DNA of 64,000 bases, taken from assembly GCF_002847505.1 (NCBI RefSeq), contig NZ_MXAV01000036.1, positions 62,001 to 126,000 on the forward strand, in the 5' to 3' direction. The stretch's first letter is position 1. Each line of letters starts with the position of its first letter. This document shows positions 33,049 through 40,558 of this stretch, in pieces. This DNA is from Acidithiobacillus marinus. Its GTDB lineage: Bacteria > Pseudomonadota > Gammaproteobacteria > Acidithiobacillales > Acidithiobacillaceae. The notes beneath the pieces are model-generated. The model was not told where the DNA came from. It was given only the letters and a program-made list of their open reading frames with translations, and did not search any database. Made by a program: the position numbers and the translations under genes.

Positions 33049-33618
33049 ATGATGCGGATCGGGCGTACGGTGCAACATGCCCCGGCAGTGGATATTGATG
33101 GTATTCAGGCGGATTTTTCCCCCTGCCATACTTGGCGCTACGGCTTGAGTTTACCGTTCAGGGAACGTCGGGGGCCGATGATCACGGTATTTTTGAAAAA
33201 TCCTTCCAGTGCCAGCGCAAGCGCAGCCGATAAAACCGTGCGCACGGCCAGCGAATATGTCTGGCGCAATTTTCCGGAAAGTGGCGGCGTGCATATCCTC
33301 AATCTGTATGCCCTGAGAGGGACCGATAGTCAGGAGGTTGGTCAAGCGTTACGGGAGAAGGGGGACACTTATGTGATCGGCCCCGAGAATGATGCAGTTA
33401 TCCAACAGACACTAGCGGGGAGTGCGGCGGTCATCATTGCCTGGGGAGGCCATGCCGGAATCCCGGCCACTCCTTATGCTGAGCGCGTGCGAAGCTGTCT
33501 GGAGATGCTCGCAGACAGCCGCTTGCCGGTTTGGAGGAATGGCCGCAAGGGATCGGAAAACTATCCATTTCATGCCTGTTACTGGGCATATCAGGATGAT
33601 TTGGTGGCTGTTTCTTGA
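33049..33618 (+). CDS. DUF1643 family protein
   Basis: A 189-residue cytoplasmic protein of the DUF1643 family: WRYGLSLPFRER, a central FLKNPSSASASAADKTVRT segment (family motif of the MLNPSTAD type) and VIIAWGGHAG. Function is not established. The start is ATG 33049 or 33052 after a GGGGG; the ORF extends upstream to 33019. It is divergent from the RND operon and stands alone, convergent with the DUF202 gene that ends 5 nt after its stop. Confidence 0.78.
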   Translation: MMRIGRTVQHAPAVDIDGIQADFSPCHTWRYGLSLPFRERRGPMITVFLKNPSSASASAADKTVRTASEYVWRNFPESGGVHILNLYALRGTDSQEVGQALREKGDTYVIGPENDAVIQQTLAGSAAVIIAWGGHAGIPATPYAERVRSCLEMLADSRLPVWRNGRKGSENYPFHACYWAYQDDLVAVS

Positions 33619-33622
33619 TGGC

Positions 33623-34276
33623 TTACAAGGAGACCCGGATGATCATGATCGCCAGAACAACAGTAATCCCCAGAAGAATGACACCATATAAACCATACAA
33701 GAATTTGTTGACATGGTAGTCTCCCATATCAACCCGCTTGACGGTGCGAATGAAATTGACCCCGCCAATGACCAGATTGGTGACCCCGAGAATAATGAAA
33801 ACAATGCCCATTCCTGAGAAGCCTTCACCCATCACCAGTTTGGTATGTAGCATGATGGATAGCTGTTCCAGAAAAAAATCGAACTTTTCGATCACAAAAC
33901 CAAAAGCAATCAGGCCGATACCAGTGCGTACCCATGCCAGAAAAGTACGTTCGGCGGCCATGTAAATCCGGGGGTCAATAATCTCTTTTGCTGCCACAGC
34001 GGGTCCCTTTTCGATATGTCTCAGATCGAACATGAAGTTAAAGCCTACCACAAAAATCAGCGCAATTGCGGGCCAGGTTAATACGTTGAAAAGCTCATGA
34101 AAAAAATGCCCCAGCCTGGCATAGTGCAAGGCTATAAACAAAACGGCGAGGCGTTCGGATACCAGTCCGGTACCAATGGAAACAAACAAAAGTTTAAAGT
34201 AACCTAGATAGGTGCGTTCCAGTGCCATGTATAATCGCGGTTCGCGTACAGTGGGCAGGTTTTTCAGGAACATCAT
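33623..34276 (-). CDS. Membrane protein with two DUF202-like domains
   Basis: A 217-residue protein with about six helices. The DUF202 signature occurs twice: EPRLYMALERTYLGYFKLLFVSIGTGLV near the N-terminus and DPRIYMAAERTFLAWVRTGIGLIAFGFVIEKF at about 100-135. DUF202 (YidH/VTC1-like) domains normally occur once in proteins of about 110-130 residues, so this is an internal duplication with divergence of the first copy (the A-x-R-T-x-L-A-W core reads A-L-E-R-T-Y-L-G-Y). Function unknown, possibly ion or polyphosphate related by similarity to VTC1. Confidence 0.72.
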   Translation of the reverse strand: MMFLKNLPTVREPRLYMALERTYLGYFKLLFVSIGTGLVSERLAVLFIALHYARLGHFFHELFNVLTWPAIALIFVVGFNFMFDLRHIEKGPAVAAKEIIDPRIYMAAERTFLAWVRTGIGLIAFGFVIEKFDFFLEQLSIMLHTKLVMGEGFSGMGIVFIILGVTNLVIGGVNFIRTVKRVDMGDYHVNKFLYGLYGVILLGITVVLAIMIIRVSL

Positions 34277-34498
34277 AGGCTAGATCACCGAGTAATCATG
34301 TCAACAAAGTGATGCAGCGGCGTAGGGCAATATTTTTTGTGGCGCAGTCTAACGCGAATCGCGCGATATGAGAAGCAGTACAGTGGCAGCCGTGTGCATC
34401 GCGTTTCGGGTGGGCAAGTGCTGCAGACAGGTTATGCCGCCAGTCCTGCGGCCAGTTCTTGACGCCACCTCTAGGGAAGGCTAGGATACGCCCACTTT

Positions 34499-34574
34499 TC
34501 CCCGGTAGCTCAGTCGGTAGAGCGGGTGACTGTTAATCACTAGGTCGGCAGTTCGAGCCTGTCCCGGGGAGCCA
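34499..34574 (+). tRNA. tRNA-Asn (anticodon GTT)
   Basis: A 76-nt cloverleaf with acceptor TCCCCGG / CCGGGGA, D-loop AGCTCAGTCGGTAGAGC, anticodon loop CTGTTAA with GTT, T-loop GTTCGAG and encoded CCA. Degraded coding remnants follow immediately downstream, as is common at tRNA integration sites. Confidence 0.97.
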
Positions 34575-34585
34575 AAGAAGACAAG

Positions 34586-34613
34586 GGTCTAGGTTCATTC
34601 CTAGGCCTTTTTT
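34586..34613 (+). terminator. Rho-independent terminator of tRNA-Asn
   Basis: GGTCTAGG pairs with CCTAGGCC (one G-U) around a 6-nt loop and is followed by six T. Confidence 0.85.
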
Positions 34614-34642
34614 GTTGGTAATGTGTGCAGTAGGCTGTGAAA

Positions 34643-34842
34643 TTATCCATTCTCCGCCTCAATGTTTACCGCTCCCGTCAAACGTACCCTGTGCCCGCCC
34701 TCATTATTGGTGAGTAACACCACTTGGGATACTGTATGATCCCTTCTAGCTAGGCGGCAGATAATAATTGTTCCGGAGTCAGCGTAATCCGTTTGCCACC
34801 GGTTAGTTTAGGATATTCCCACGCGATGTCGCAGAAACTGGG
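34643..34842 (-). pseudogene. Degraded coding remnants, including copy B of the IEAENG ending
   Basis: The 320-bp stretch between tRNA-Asn and the permease gene holds no intact gene. On the minus strand one frame ends ..GGKRITLTPEQLLSAA at 34750, with no start. Overlapping it in another frame an open segment ends VRLTGAVNIEAENG at 34643, matching the remnant at 13074. These look like the ends of two adjacent lost genes. Families not recognised. Confidence 0.4.
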
Positions 34843-34894
34843 TTATTAACAATCTTAACGCGCTGTTGCAAATGCCCAGTTTAGGTTTGGCTGG

Positions 34895-36331
34895 CTATGT
34901 TCTAGGCGCCTGCATCCACTCCGGTCGACGCCAGCGATACAGTAATGAAGGCAGAAGAAGCATCACGCCGAGAACGGCGAGCATGCCGGGCGCGTAGAAG
35001 ATTTCATCGATACCGGCACCTGGTGGGAGCAGGCCAATCAGAAGGCAAGCCAAGGTGGTGATAAAACCAATGCCAGCCACTAGCCAGAGTCCCCAGCGCT
35101 GGCCACCCGGTACCCGGTAGGGGCGTGGCGTGTCGGGTTCGGTGTAGCGCAGGCGAATGGCAGCGGCAAAAAGCATGAGGTACATGGCACAATACAGCAC
35201 TACCGCTGCCGAAGTCAGAAGCAGAAAAGCAGTGTTGATCGAAGGTGCGAGGACAAAGACCAGGGCAACCAAGCTCATGGCCAGCGCCTGCAGCACAAGC
35301 AGATTGCGCGGGACACCTCTGGTGTTGGTTGCCTGGAGTACCGGTGGCAGGTTCCCGCTGCACCCGGCTGCCCAGATCCCCTTGATGGGTCCCACTACCC
35401 AGGTGCTCACCTGACCGGCGGCCCCCAACGCCACCAGCAGTGCGGTAAGGGGGAGCAGCGGGCTCAGATCATAGGTGTCGAATAGTCCCTGCAAGGCCTG
35501 CACGGCCCCGGAAACCAGGTCGAGTCGTGACTTGGGAATGACCACGGCTACGGCCAGGCCGCCCAGCAGGGTGATCAGAAAACCGAGGATGGCGGCACTG
35601 AAGACCGCAATAGGATAATTACGGCGCACATTACGCACTTCCCGCGCATGCGTGGCCGAAACCTCAATGCCGACCACCCCAAAAATAAAGCTCAGGAACA
35701 ACACCAGCGAGTGCGAAGAATGGGCCAATGGCAGCCAGTTTCCCAGAACCGAGGCAAGATTCAACTGCAATGGCCCACCTTGTGCCAGATAGAGTCCGGC
35801 CAGCCCGATCAAGACGGTACTCGGCAGAAGCACACCGGCACTCAGGCAGATGCTGGAAATCAGTCCCGAGGCGCGTGTGCCACGAAAATTAGCGAAAGTG
35901 GCCAGCCAGTAGACGGCCAGGATCACGGCAACGATGAAGTAGCGGTTGTGTGCCAAGGCAGGCGCGAAGGCGTAGGAGAGACTGGCGGCCACATAGGAGA
36001 GAATGGAGGTGATGCCAAACAGGCTCTGCACCCACTGCAACCACACGGCGCTCAATCCCCAGCGTGTGCCGAAGGCTTCCTCGACCCAATGGAATACTCC
36101 GTTCTTGGGCCAGGCCGTAGCCAGTTCGGCGGATACCAGGGCGATGGGAATCAGAAAAGCAAAGACCGTTACCAGATTGAAAAAGACCATCTGCAAGCCT
36201 GTGGCGGCCATCATGGGCATGTTGCGCAAGGTCAGGAACAATGCTGCCGTCATTAGGGTGAGGGTAAGAACGCCGAGTGTTTTCTGCGGTTTTTCTTGGC
36301 TGGCATGGCTTTTATTCTGAGAAGAGTGCAT
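34895..36331 (-). CDS. APC-superfamily amino acid antiporter, GadC-like
   Basis: A 478-residue transporter with 12-13 helices of the glutamate:GABA antiporter group. The first helices contain LRNMPMMAATGLQMVFFNLV and the AELATAWPKNGVFHWVEEAFG segment typical of GadC relatives. In other bacteria such antiporters export protons by exchanging an amino acid for its decarboxylated product; no decarboxylase gene is adjacent here. The start MHSSQNK at 36331 is preferred over the ORF start 36442 because the extra N-terminal residues are not family-like; the ribosome site AAGG lies 9 nt upstream. The gene is divergent from the AI-2E permease. Confidence 0.8.
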   Translation of the reverse strand: MHSSQNKSHASQEKPQKTLGVLTLTLMTAALFLTLRNMPMMAATGLQMVFFNLVTVFAFLIPIALVSAELATAWPKNGVFHWVEEAFGTRWGLSAVWLQWVQSLFGITSILSYVAASLSYAFAPALAHNRYFIVAVILAVYWLATFANFRGTRASGLISSICLSAGVLLPSTVLIGLAGLYLAQGGPLQLNLASVLGNWLPLAHSSHSLVLFLSFIFGVVGIEVSATHAREVRNVRRNYPIAVFSAAILGFLITLLGGLAVAVVIPKSRLDLVSGAVQALQGLFDTYDLSPLLPLTALLVALGAAGQVSTWVVGPIKGIWAAGCSGNLPPVLQATNTRGVPRNLLVLQALAMSLVALVFVLAPSINTAFLLLTSAAVVLYCAMYLMLFAAAIRLRYTEPDTPRPYRVPGGQRWGLWLVAGIGFITTLACLLIGLLPPGAGIDEIFYAPGMLAVLGVMLLLPSLLYRWRRPEWMQAPRT

Positions 36332-36581
36332 TCCTTTGGACCTTTTACTGATGAACTGGATAATCTTATTTTGGAGCTTGCCGCGCCAAATGTCAGTTGG
36401 GATCTGCAAGGCGTGTCTTCTAACGACTGCTCTAGTCCGCACAGTCTTCGTGATGACGCAGATGACGGTCTCCTATAACAACAAGCGGCTGGTTTTTCTC
36501 GAAACCGAATGGAATTTTTTCTGTCTACCCTGCACCTGGTTTCAGGCATAATAGGCTGATCAATTCACCCGGGGATTCATT

Positions 36582-37685
36582 TTGACAGAGGCTTCTCGAT
36601 CCGTGCAGCGTTGGTTGCCGATTTTGCTCATTACTGCTGCACTTATCTGGATATTACAAAACTTTTGGTCGGCGCTGGCCTGGTCGGCGGTCCTGGCTGT
36701 GGTGTTTTGGCCTTTTGTCGTACGTATTCCAGGGCGCTGGCGGCCCTTAGGCGCCTTGTTTTTTGCGGTGACCGCCGCGAGCATGATTTTGTTACCCATG
36801 GCGTTTGTCATTCTGGAATTGCTGCGCGGTTTACGTCTTCTTGGACCCTGGGTTGCGCAAGAAGAGTTATCGCACTGGGCATTACCCCAATGGCTGAGCA
36901 CCCATTTGCCGCAGTTGCTGCTGGATCCACTGCGCCACTTGTGGCATGTGGCGACGCAGTGGTTGGGTGCTTTTTTGCCGGGAATCGCTGCGAAAACTGC
37001 GCTGATGCATCCGCATTTTCAGGGGTTTCAGGTATTGGCGGGGTCTGACGCCTTACTGGCCCACGGTCAAATGGTCCTCAATGTGCTGGGCGGTGCTGAA
37101 GATACGGCACTCAATGCCAGCTTGGCGCTGCTGCTCCTGTTTTTCTTCTTGTTACATGGAGAAACCCTGGCGCAGGGGTTGGCGGAACGCGTGACCGGAT
37201 TGGCAGGAGCGGACGTCTGGACGGTGATCGCGCGGGGATTGGATATTCTTCGTGGTACTTTCTGGAGCGTGGTGATCACCGGTTTGTTCGAAGCCTTGCT
37301 GTTTTGGGCGTTGTACGCCGCTTGCGGCATACCTCATGCCTTGATCTGGGGCACCGTCTCCGGCGTGTTTTCCGTGATTCCCTTCGGGGCGTCCGCTGTT
37401 TTTACCGGAGTCACCTTGTGGACCTGGTTGGCGGCTGATGAACCCTTGCTGGCCCTGATTATTTTTATTGCGGGTAATATCATCACCACGTTGGCTGATA
37501 ACCTTCTGAAACCATTATTGATTGGAGGTCGTTCCCGGATGCCTTTCATGCTGATTTTTATGGGGTTGCTGGGAGGGCTTTCGGTATTGGGCATTCTGGG
37601 TATTTTTGTCGGGCCGATGCTGATGGGCATGTTGATGGCCTGGTGGCAGGGTTGGAAGCCTGCGGTAAAGGAGAACTTGCGCTGA
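36582..37685 (+). CDS. AI-2E family permease, second copy
   Basis: A 367-residue polytopic protein of the AI-2E exporter superfamily. The C-terminal half has GIPHALIWGTVSGVFSVIPFGASAVFTGV and GNIITTLADNLLKPLLIGGRSRMPFMLIFMGLLGGL, which are conserved in the family. The first codon is TTG at 36582 after GGGGA; no in-frame ATG is closer to the first helix. It ends 1 nt before the start of a DHA2-type exporter, so both are in one operon. It is distant from the copy at 943. Confidence 0.85.
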   Translation: MTEASRSVQRWLPILLITAALIWILQNFWSALAWSAVLAVVFWPFVVRIPGRWRPLGALFFAVTAASMILLPMAFVILELLRGLRLLGPWVAQEELSHWALPQWLSTHLPQLLLDPLRHLWHVATQWLGAFLPGIAAKTALMHPHFQGFQVLAGSDALLAHGQMVLNVLGGAEDTALNASLALLLLFFFLLHGETLAQGLAERVTGLAGADVWTVIARGLDILRGTFWSVVITGLFEALLFWALYAACGIPHALIWGTVSGVFSVIPFGASAVFTGVTLWTWLAADEPLLALIIFIAGNIITTLADNLLKPLLIGGRSRMPFMLIFMGLLGGLSVLGILGIFVGPMLMGMLMAWWQGWKPAVKENLR

Positions 37686-37686
37686 C

Positions 37687-39150
37687 ATGTCTGAACAAAA
37701 TCCAGTAATGCTTCAGGACGAGAGGGATTTTCGTCTAGATTGGTCGGCGCGACTGATGTTCGTGGCCATTTTGTCTTCCATTTTTCTTGCGGCTATGGAT
37801 CAGACCGTGGTTTCTACGGCGTTGCCAACCATCGCTCGGGATTTGCATGGATTGGCCAAATTACCCTGGATTGTGACGGCGTATTTACTGACATCCACCG
37901 TCTGTTTGCCGGTCTATGGCAAGCTCGGTGATCTGCTGGGCCGCAAATATTTGCTGCAATCAGCGGTATTGCTGTTTCTGGCAGGCTCGGCGCTGTCCGG
38001 GATCGCACAAAATATTGATGAGTTGATCCTGTTTCGGGCATTGCAGGGCATTGGCGGGGGAGGGCTGCTGGTCACTGCCATTGCTTCCATTTCGGATTTT
38101 ATCCCGGTGACCCAAAGAGGGCGCTATCAGGGACTGGTAGGTGCTGCTTTTGGGCTGGCTACGCTCATTGGCCCTTTTCTTGGAGGTTTTATCGTTGAAA
38201 CCTTGAGTTGGCGATGGATTTTCTACATCAATGTGCCTATCGGCATTTTTTCATTGTTTATTATTGGCGCGGCCTTTCCCAAACCGGTGAGCACGGCTGA
38301 ATGGATCATGGACGTGTGGGGTACGGTGTTGCTGATTACCGGATTGAGTGCGACGGTCTTGTTTGCCAGTGTGGCCGGCCCGGTACTGGCCTGGAATTCG
38401 CCGGCATTGTGGTTGCTGCTGGTCTTGGGCTTGGGCAGCTTTACCAGGTTTTTCGTTTTCGAAAAGCGTCATCCACAACCCCTGTTACCACTGGCCTTTT
38501 TTCGATTCCGGACCTTTACCCTGAGTGTTACTCTGTCTTTTTTTGTGGGCGTGGCCATGTTGGGTTCCATCAGCTTTCTGCCCATTTATCTTCAGGATGT
38601 GCGCCATTTTTCACCAACCATGTCCGGTCTGGAATTGTTGTATCTGCTCATCGGCATGTTGGCAATGTCCATTCTGGCGGGGCGCCGGATCAGCCATAAA
38701 CAGCGCTATCGGGAGTTTCCGATTCTGGGTGCCTTGTTGATTACCCTTGCCCTGGCCTGGCTGTCCCGACTCGGTGAACAGACACCCCTGTGGCACATTG
38801 ACGGAGCTTTGGTTCTGCTCGGCTTGGGGCTGGGAATGACCATGCAGGTGCTGGTGCTTTCCGCTCAATTGGCTATTCCTCATCGCCACCTGGGGGTGGC
38901 CACATCCACTGTCACGCTGTTTCGCTCCATGGGCGGCACTTTGGGGGTGGCTGCTTTTGGTGCGGTTTTTTCCGGATTGATGGCGGGAGTGGCCTCGTCC
39001 GCAGCGCACGCCGCCATGATCGTTCAGACCTTGCGTACGGATTTTCTGATTGCTGCGAGTTTCAGTCTGGCGGCTTTTGTGGGCGCATGGTTTTTGGAAG
39101 ATATGCCTAGTCTGTTAAAAAAGCGCCAGGATAATGATGCCTTGCTGTGA
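37687..39150 (+). CDS. DHA2-family (EmrB/QacA-type) MFS exporter, 14 helices
   Basis: A 487-residue drug:proton antiporter family protein. Motif LAAMDQTVVSTALPTIARDL in helix 1, motif A GKLGDLLGRKYLL, and the helix 5 antiporter motif GPFLGGFIVETLSWRWIFYINVPIG are all present. Such carriers export hydrophobic compounds. No EmrA-type adaptor gene is adjacent. It starts 1 nt after the AI-2E permease and is followed by a terminator at 39152. Confidence 0.9.
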   Translation: MSEQNPVMLQDERDFRLDWSARLMFVAILSSIFLAAMDQTVVSTALPTIARDLHGLAKLPWIVTAYLLTSTVCLPVYGKLGDLLGRKYLLQSAVLLFLAGSALSGIAQNIDELILFRALQGIGGGGLLVTAIASISDFIPVTQRGRYQGLVGAAFGLATLIGPFLGGFIVETLSWRWIFYINVPIGIFSLFIIGAAFPKPVSTAEWIMDVWGTVLLITGLSATVLFASVAGPVLAWNSPALWLLLVLGLGSFTRFFVFEKRHPQPLLPLAFFRFRTFTLSVTLSFFVGVAMLGSISFLPIYLQDVRHFSPTMSGLELLYLLIGMLAMSILAGRRISHKQRYREFPILGALLITLALAWLSRLGEQTPLWHIDGALVLLGLGLGMTMQVLVLSAQLAIPHRHLGVATSTVTLFRSMGGTLGVAAFGAVFSGLMAGVASSAAHAAMIVQTLRTDFLIAASFSLAAFVGAWFLEDMPSLLKKRQDNDALL

Positions 39151-39151
39151 G

Positions 39152-39179
39152 TGCGCGCAGGGTTTTTGTGCGCATTTTT
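39152..39179 (+). terminator. Terminator after the DHA2 exporter
   Basis: TGCGC and GCGCA pair around a long T-rich loop and are followed by five T, starting directly after the stop codon. The stem is short, so strength is uncertain. Confidence 0.6.
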
Positions 39180-39224
39180 CCAGAATGAACGTAATTTGCG
39201 GGTGATTTGAACGTTGTTCTGTAA

Positions 39225-39297
39225 GATGCAAGCTTGCGGAGAGAAGCTCCCCAGATCGGAACCTGGGGAAGGGCGTAAAAATCCGCCCGTATTTTTT
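39225..39297 (+). ncRNA. Candidate small RNA with three hairpins and a terminator
   Basis: Three stem-loops follow each other in a gap without genes: AGCTT/AAGCT (39231-39248), CCCCAG/CTGGGG (39249-39268) and GGGCG/CGCCC (39271-39288), the last followed by six T at 39292-39297. A TAAGAT sequence at 39222 could be a -10 element, but no good -35 is seen. It may equally be a complex terminator. No known RNA family recognised. Confidence 0.35.
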
Positions 39298-39303
39298 AAA
39301 AGA

Positions 39304-39564
39304 TCAGGTCGCCTGTTCGGAAGTTGCTACAGGAATCATGGATTCCGCTGCGCTGATGACGCCGCGTTCGGTTTCCAGAACATCACCTTTGGCTCTTTCC
39401 CGTTCTACCAGGCTGATCAGGCGAGCCACTTGGGCAGGCTTGACCGCCAGATATTCGGCCACGGCTTTCATGTCTTCTTTTAGCTGTGTCTGAATGGAAT
39501 TGATACCTTCCCGGCGATTGATAATATCTTCGATGGCCTCACGGGCCTTATGATCCAGTTCCAA
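39304..39564 (-). CDS. Small helical protein of unknown function
   Basis: An 86-residue, highly charged and helical protein (AREAIEDIINRREGINSIQTQLKEDMKAVAEYLAVKPAQVARLISLVERERAKGDVLETERGVI in part). The pattern of a coiled N-terminal helix followed by a small helical bundle recalls small nucleoid or phage-type DNA-binding proteins such as the GapR group, but I see no diagnostic motif and make no assignment. The start is TTG 39564 with GAGG 6 nt upstream. It is single and convergent with the exporter operon. Confidence 0.55.
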   Translation of the reverse strand: MELDHKAREAIEDIINRREGINSIQTQLKEDMKAVAEYLAVKPAQVARLISLVERERAKGDVLETERGVISAAESMIPVATSEQAT

Positions 39565-39650
39565 GGTCTGCCTCTATAAAATATTGAATGATGATAAGTG
39601 GCTGTCGGCATAGCTATGCGGTAGCGTTGCCCGAACAGTTTATCACGATA

Positions 39651-39860
39651 TTACATACTTGAGCCTTGATCGGAGGGCAGCGCAACATCGGATGCTCTTG
39701 TCGCTAAACCATGTGCTTGTTGCAGCGCTACGGATTCCATGACGATGCCTGGGCCAGGTTGATAATGCCGGTTTTGATGGCCGAGCCAGATGCCAATGAA
39801 AGCCCCAAACACAATGATTCCCAAGGTTTTGGTCCAGATCTGCAAATGAGCTGTGCACAT
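39651..39860 (-). CDS. Small single-helix membrane protein under LexA-type control
   Basis: A 69-residue protein with one hydrophobic helix near the N-terminus (TLGIIVFGAFIGIWLGHQN) and a polar C-terminal tail. The ATG at 39860 has AAGGAG 8 nt upstream. Directly upstream is a near-perfect LexA box that overlaps a -10 element, so expression should rise on DNA damage. Small membrane proteins of the SOS response in other bacteria (for example TisB or DinQ) act on membrane potential, and others on cell division, but this protein has no sequence link to them that I can see. It is adjacent to tag. Confidence 0.65.
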   Translation of the reverse strand: MCTAHLQIWTKTLGIIVFGAFIGIWLGHQNRHYQPGPGIVMESVALQQAHGLATRASDVALPSDQGSSM

Positions 39861-39877
39861 AATGATGTCTCCTTACG

Positions 39878-39922
39878 TTTACTGTATATAAATACAGTAA
39901 ACCGGGAGAAGCAAAAATGCAA
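39878..39922 (-). promoter_or_regulatory. LexA box (SOS box) overlapping a sigma-70 promoter
   Basis: TACTGTATATAAATACAGTA (39880-39899) matches the E. coli LexA consensus TACTG(TA)5CAGTA at 19 of 20 positions and sits in a 24-bp dyad 39878-39901. On the minus strand TTGCAT (39922-39917) and TACTGT (39899-39894) are 17 nt apart, so the box covers the -10 element. The gene start at 39860 follows 18 nt after the dyad. Confidence 0.85.
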
Positions 39923-39939
39923 GCCTTTTTACGCTGCGC

Positions 39940-40494
39940 TCAAAGACATCTGAAACAGTCGATGCAGTGATCGTTGACCATGCCAATAGCCTGCATGTAG
40001 GCGTAGATGATGGTCGGTCCAACGAAGCCCATGCCACGTTTTTTCAGATCATTAGACAGGGCCAATGAAATGGCGCTCTGGGTGGGGGTGTCGTGGATGT
40101 TGCGGGGGCGATTGACTACAGGCTGACCATCGACAAACTGCCAGACGTAATGGTCAAAAGTGGAGAATTCTTGTTGAATATCCAAAAAGATCATGGCGTT
40201 GTTACGTGCAGAATAAATTTTCTGACGATTGCGGATAAGCGTCGGGTTGCACAGCAGGTTTTCCAGTGTTTCATCGCTCATCTGCGCCACGGCCACTGAA
40301 TCAAAGTCGTGAAAAGCCGCGCGGTAAGCGGAGCGCTTTTTCAGGATGGTGTACCAGTTCAGTCCGGCCTGTGCGCCTTCCAGAACGAGCATCTCGAAAA
40401 GATAGCGGTCGTCATGGGCGGGAACCCCCCATTCCTGGTCGTGGTAAAGCACATAATCGGCCTTGTCGAGAGGTACCCAGGCGCAGCGTTGCAT
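39940..40494 (-). CDS. tag: DNA-3-methyladenine glycosylase I
   Basis: A 184-residue constitutive type Tag glycosylase that removes 3-methyladenine from DNA. The zinc ligands fit E. coli Tag: Cys4 in MQRCAWV, the His of YHDQEWG, and the final NDHCIDCFRC group. QEWGVPAHDDRYLFEMLVLEGAQAGL is the family core with the catalytic region. The ATG at 40494 has AAGGG 8 nt upstream, but that site is inside one arm of a 10-bp hairpin (40502-40544), which may lower its translation. Read-through from doxD may occur. Confidence 0.93.
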   Translation of the reverse strand: MQRCAWVPLDKADYVLYHDQEWGVPAHDDRYLFEMLVLEGAQAGLNWYTILKKRSAYRAAFHDFDSVAVAQMSDETLENLLCNPTLIRNRQKIYSARNNAMIFLDIQQEFSTFDHYVWQFVDGQPVVNRPRNIHDTPTQSAISLALSNDLKKRGMGFVGPTIIYAYMQAIGMVNDHCIDCFRCL

Positions 40495-40501
40495 AAATAA
40501 A

Positions 40502-40544
40502 GCCCTTCGGCGAAAGAAGAAGCTATCCTCTCCCGCCGAAGGGC
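40502..40544 (-). terminator. Stem-loop between doxD and tag
   Basis: GCCCTTCGGC and GCCGAAGGGC form a perfect 10-bp stem with a 23-nt loop, followed on the minus strand by TTTATTT. It could terminate the tetH-doxD transcript and also covers the tag ribosome site. Confidence 0.6.
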
Positions 40545-40558
40545 CGTCGTCAAACGTT

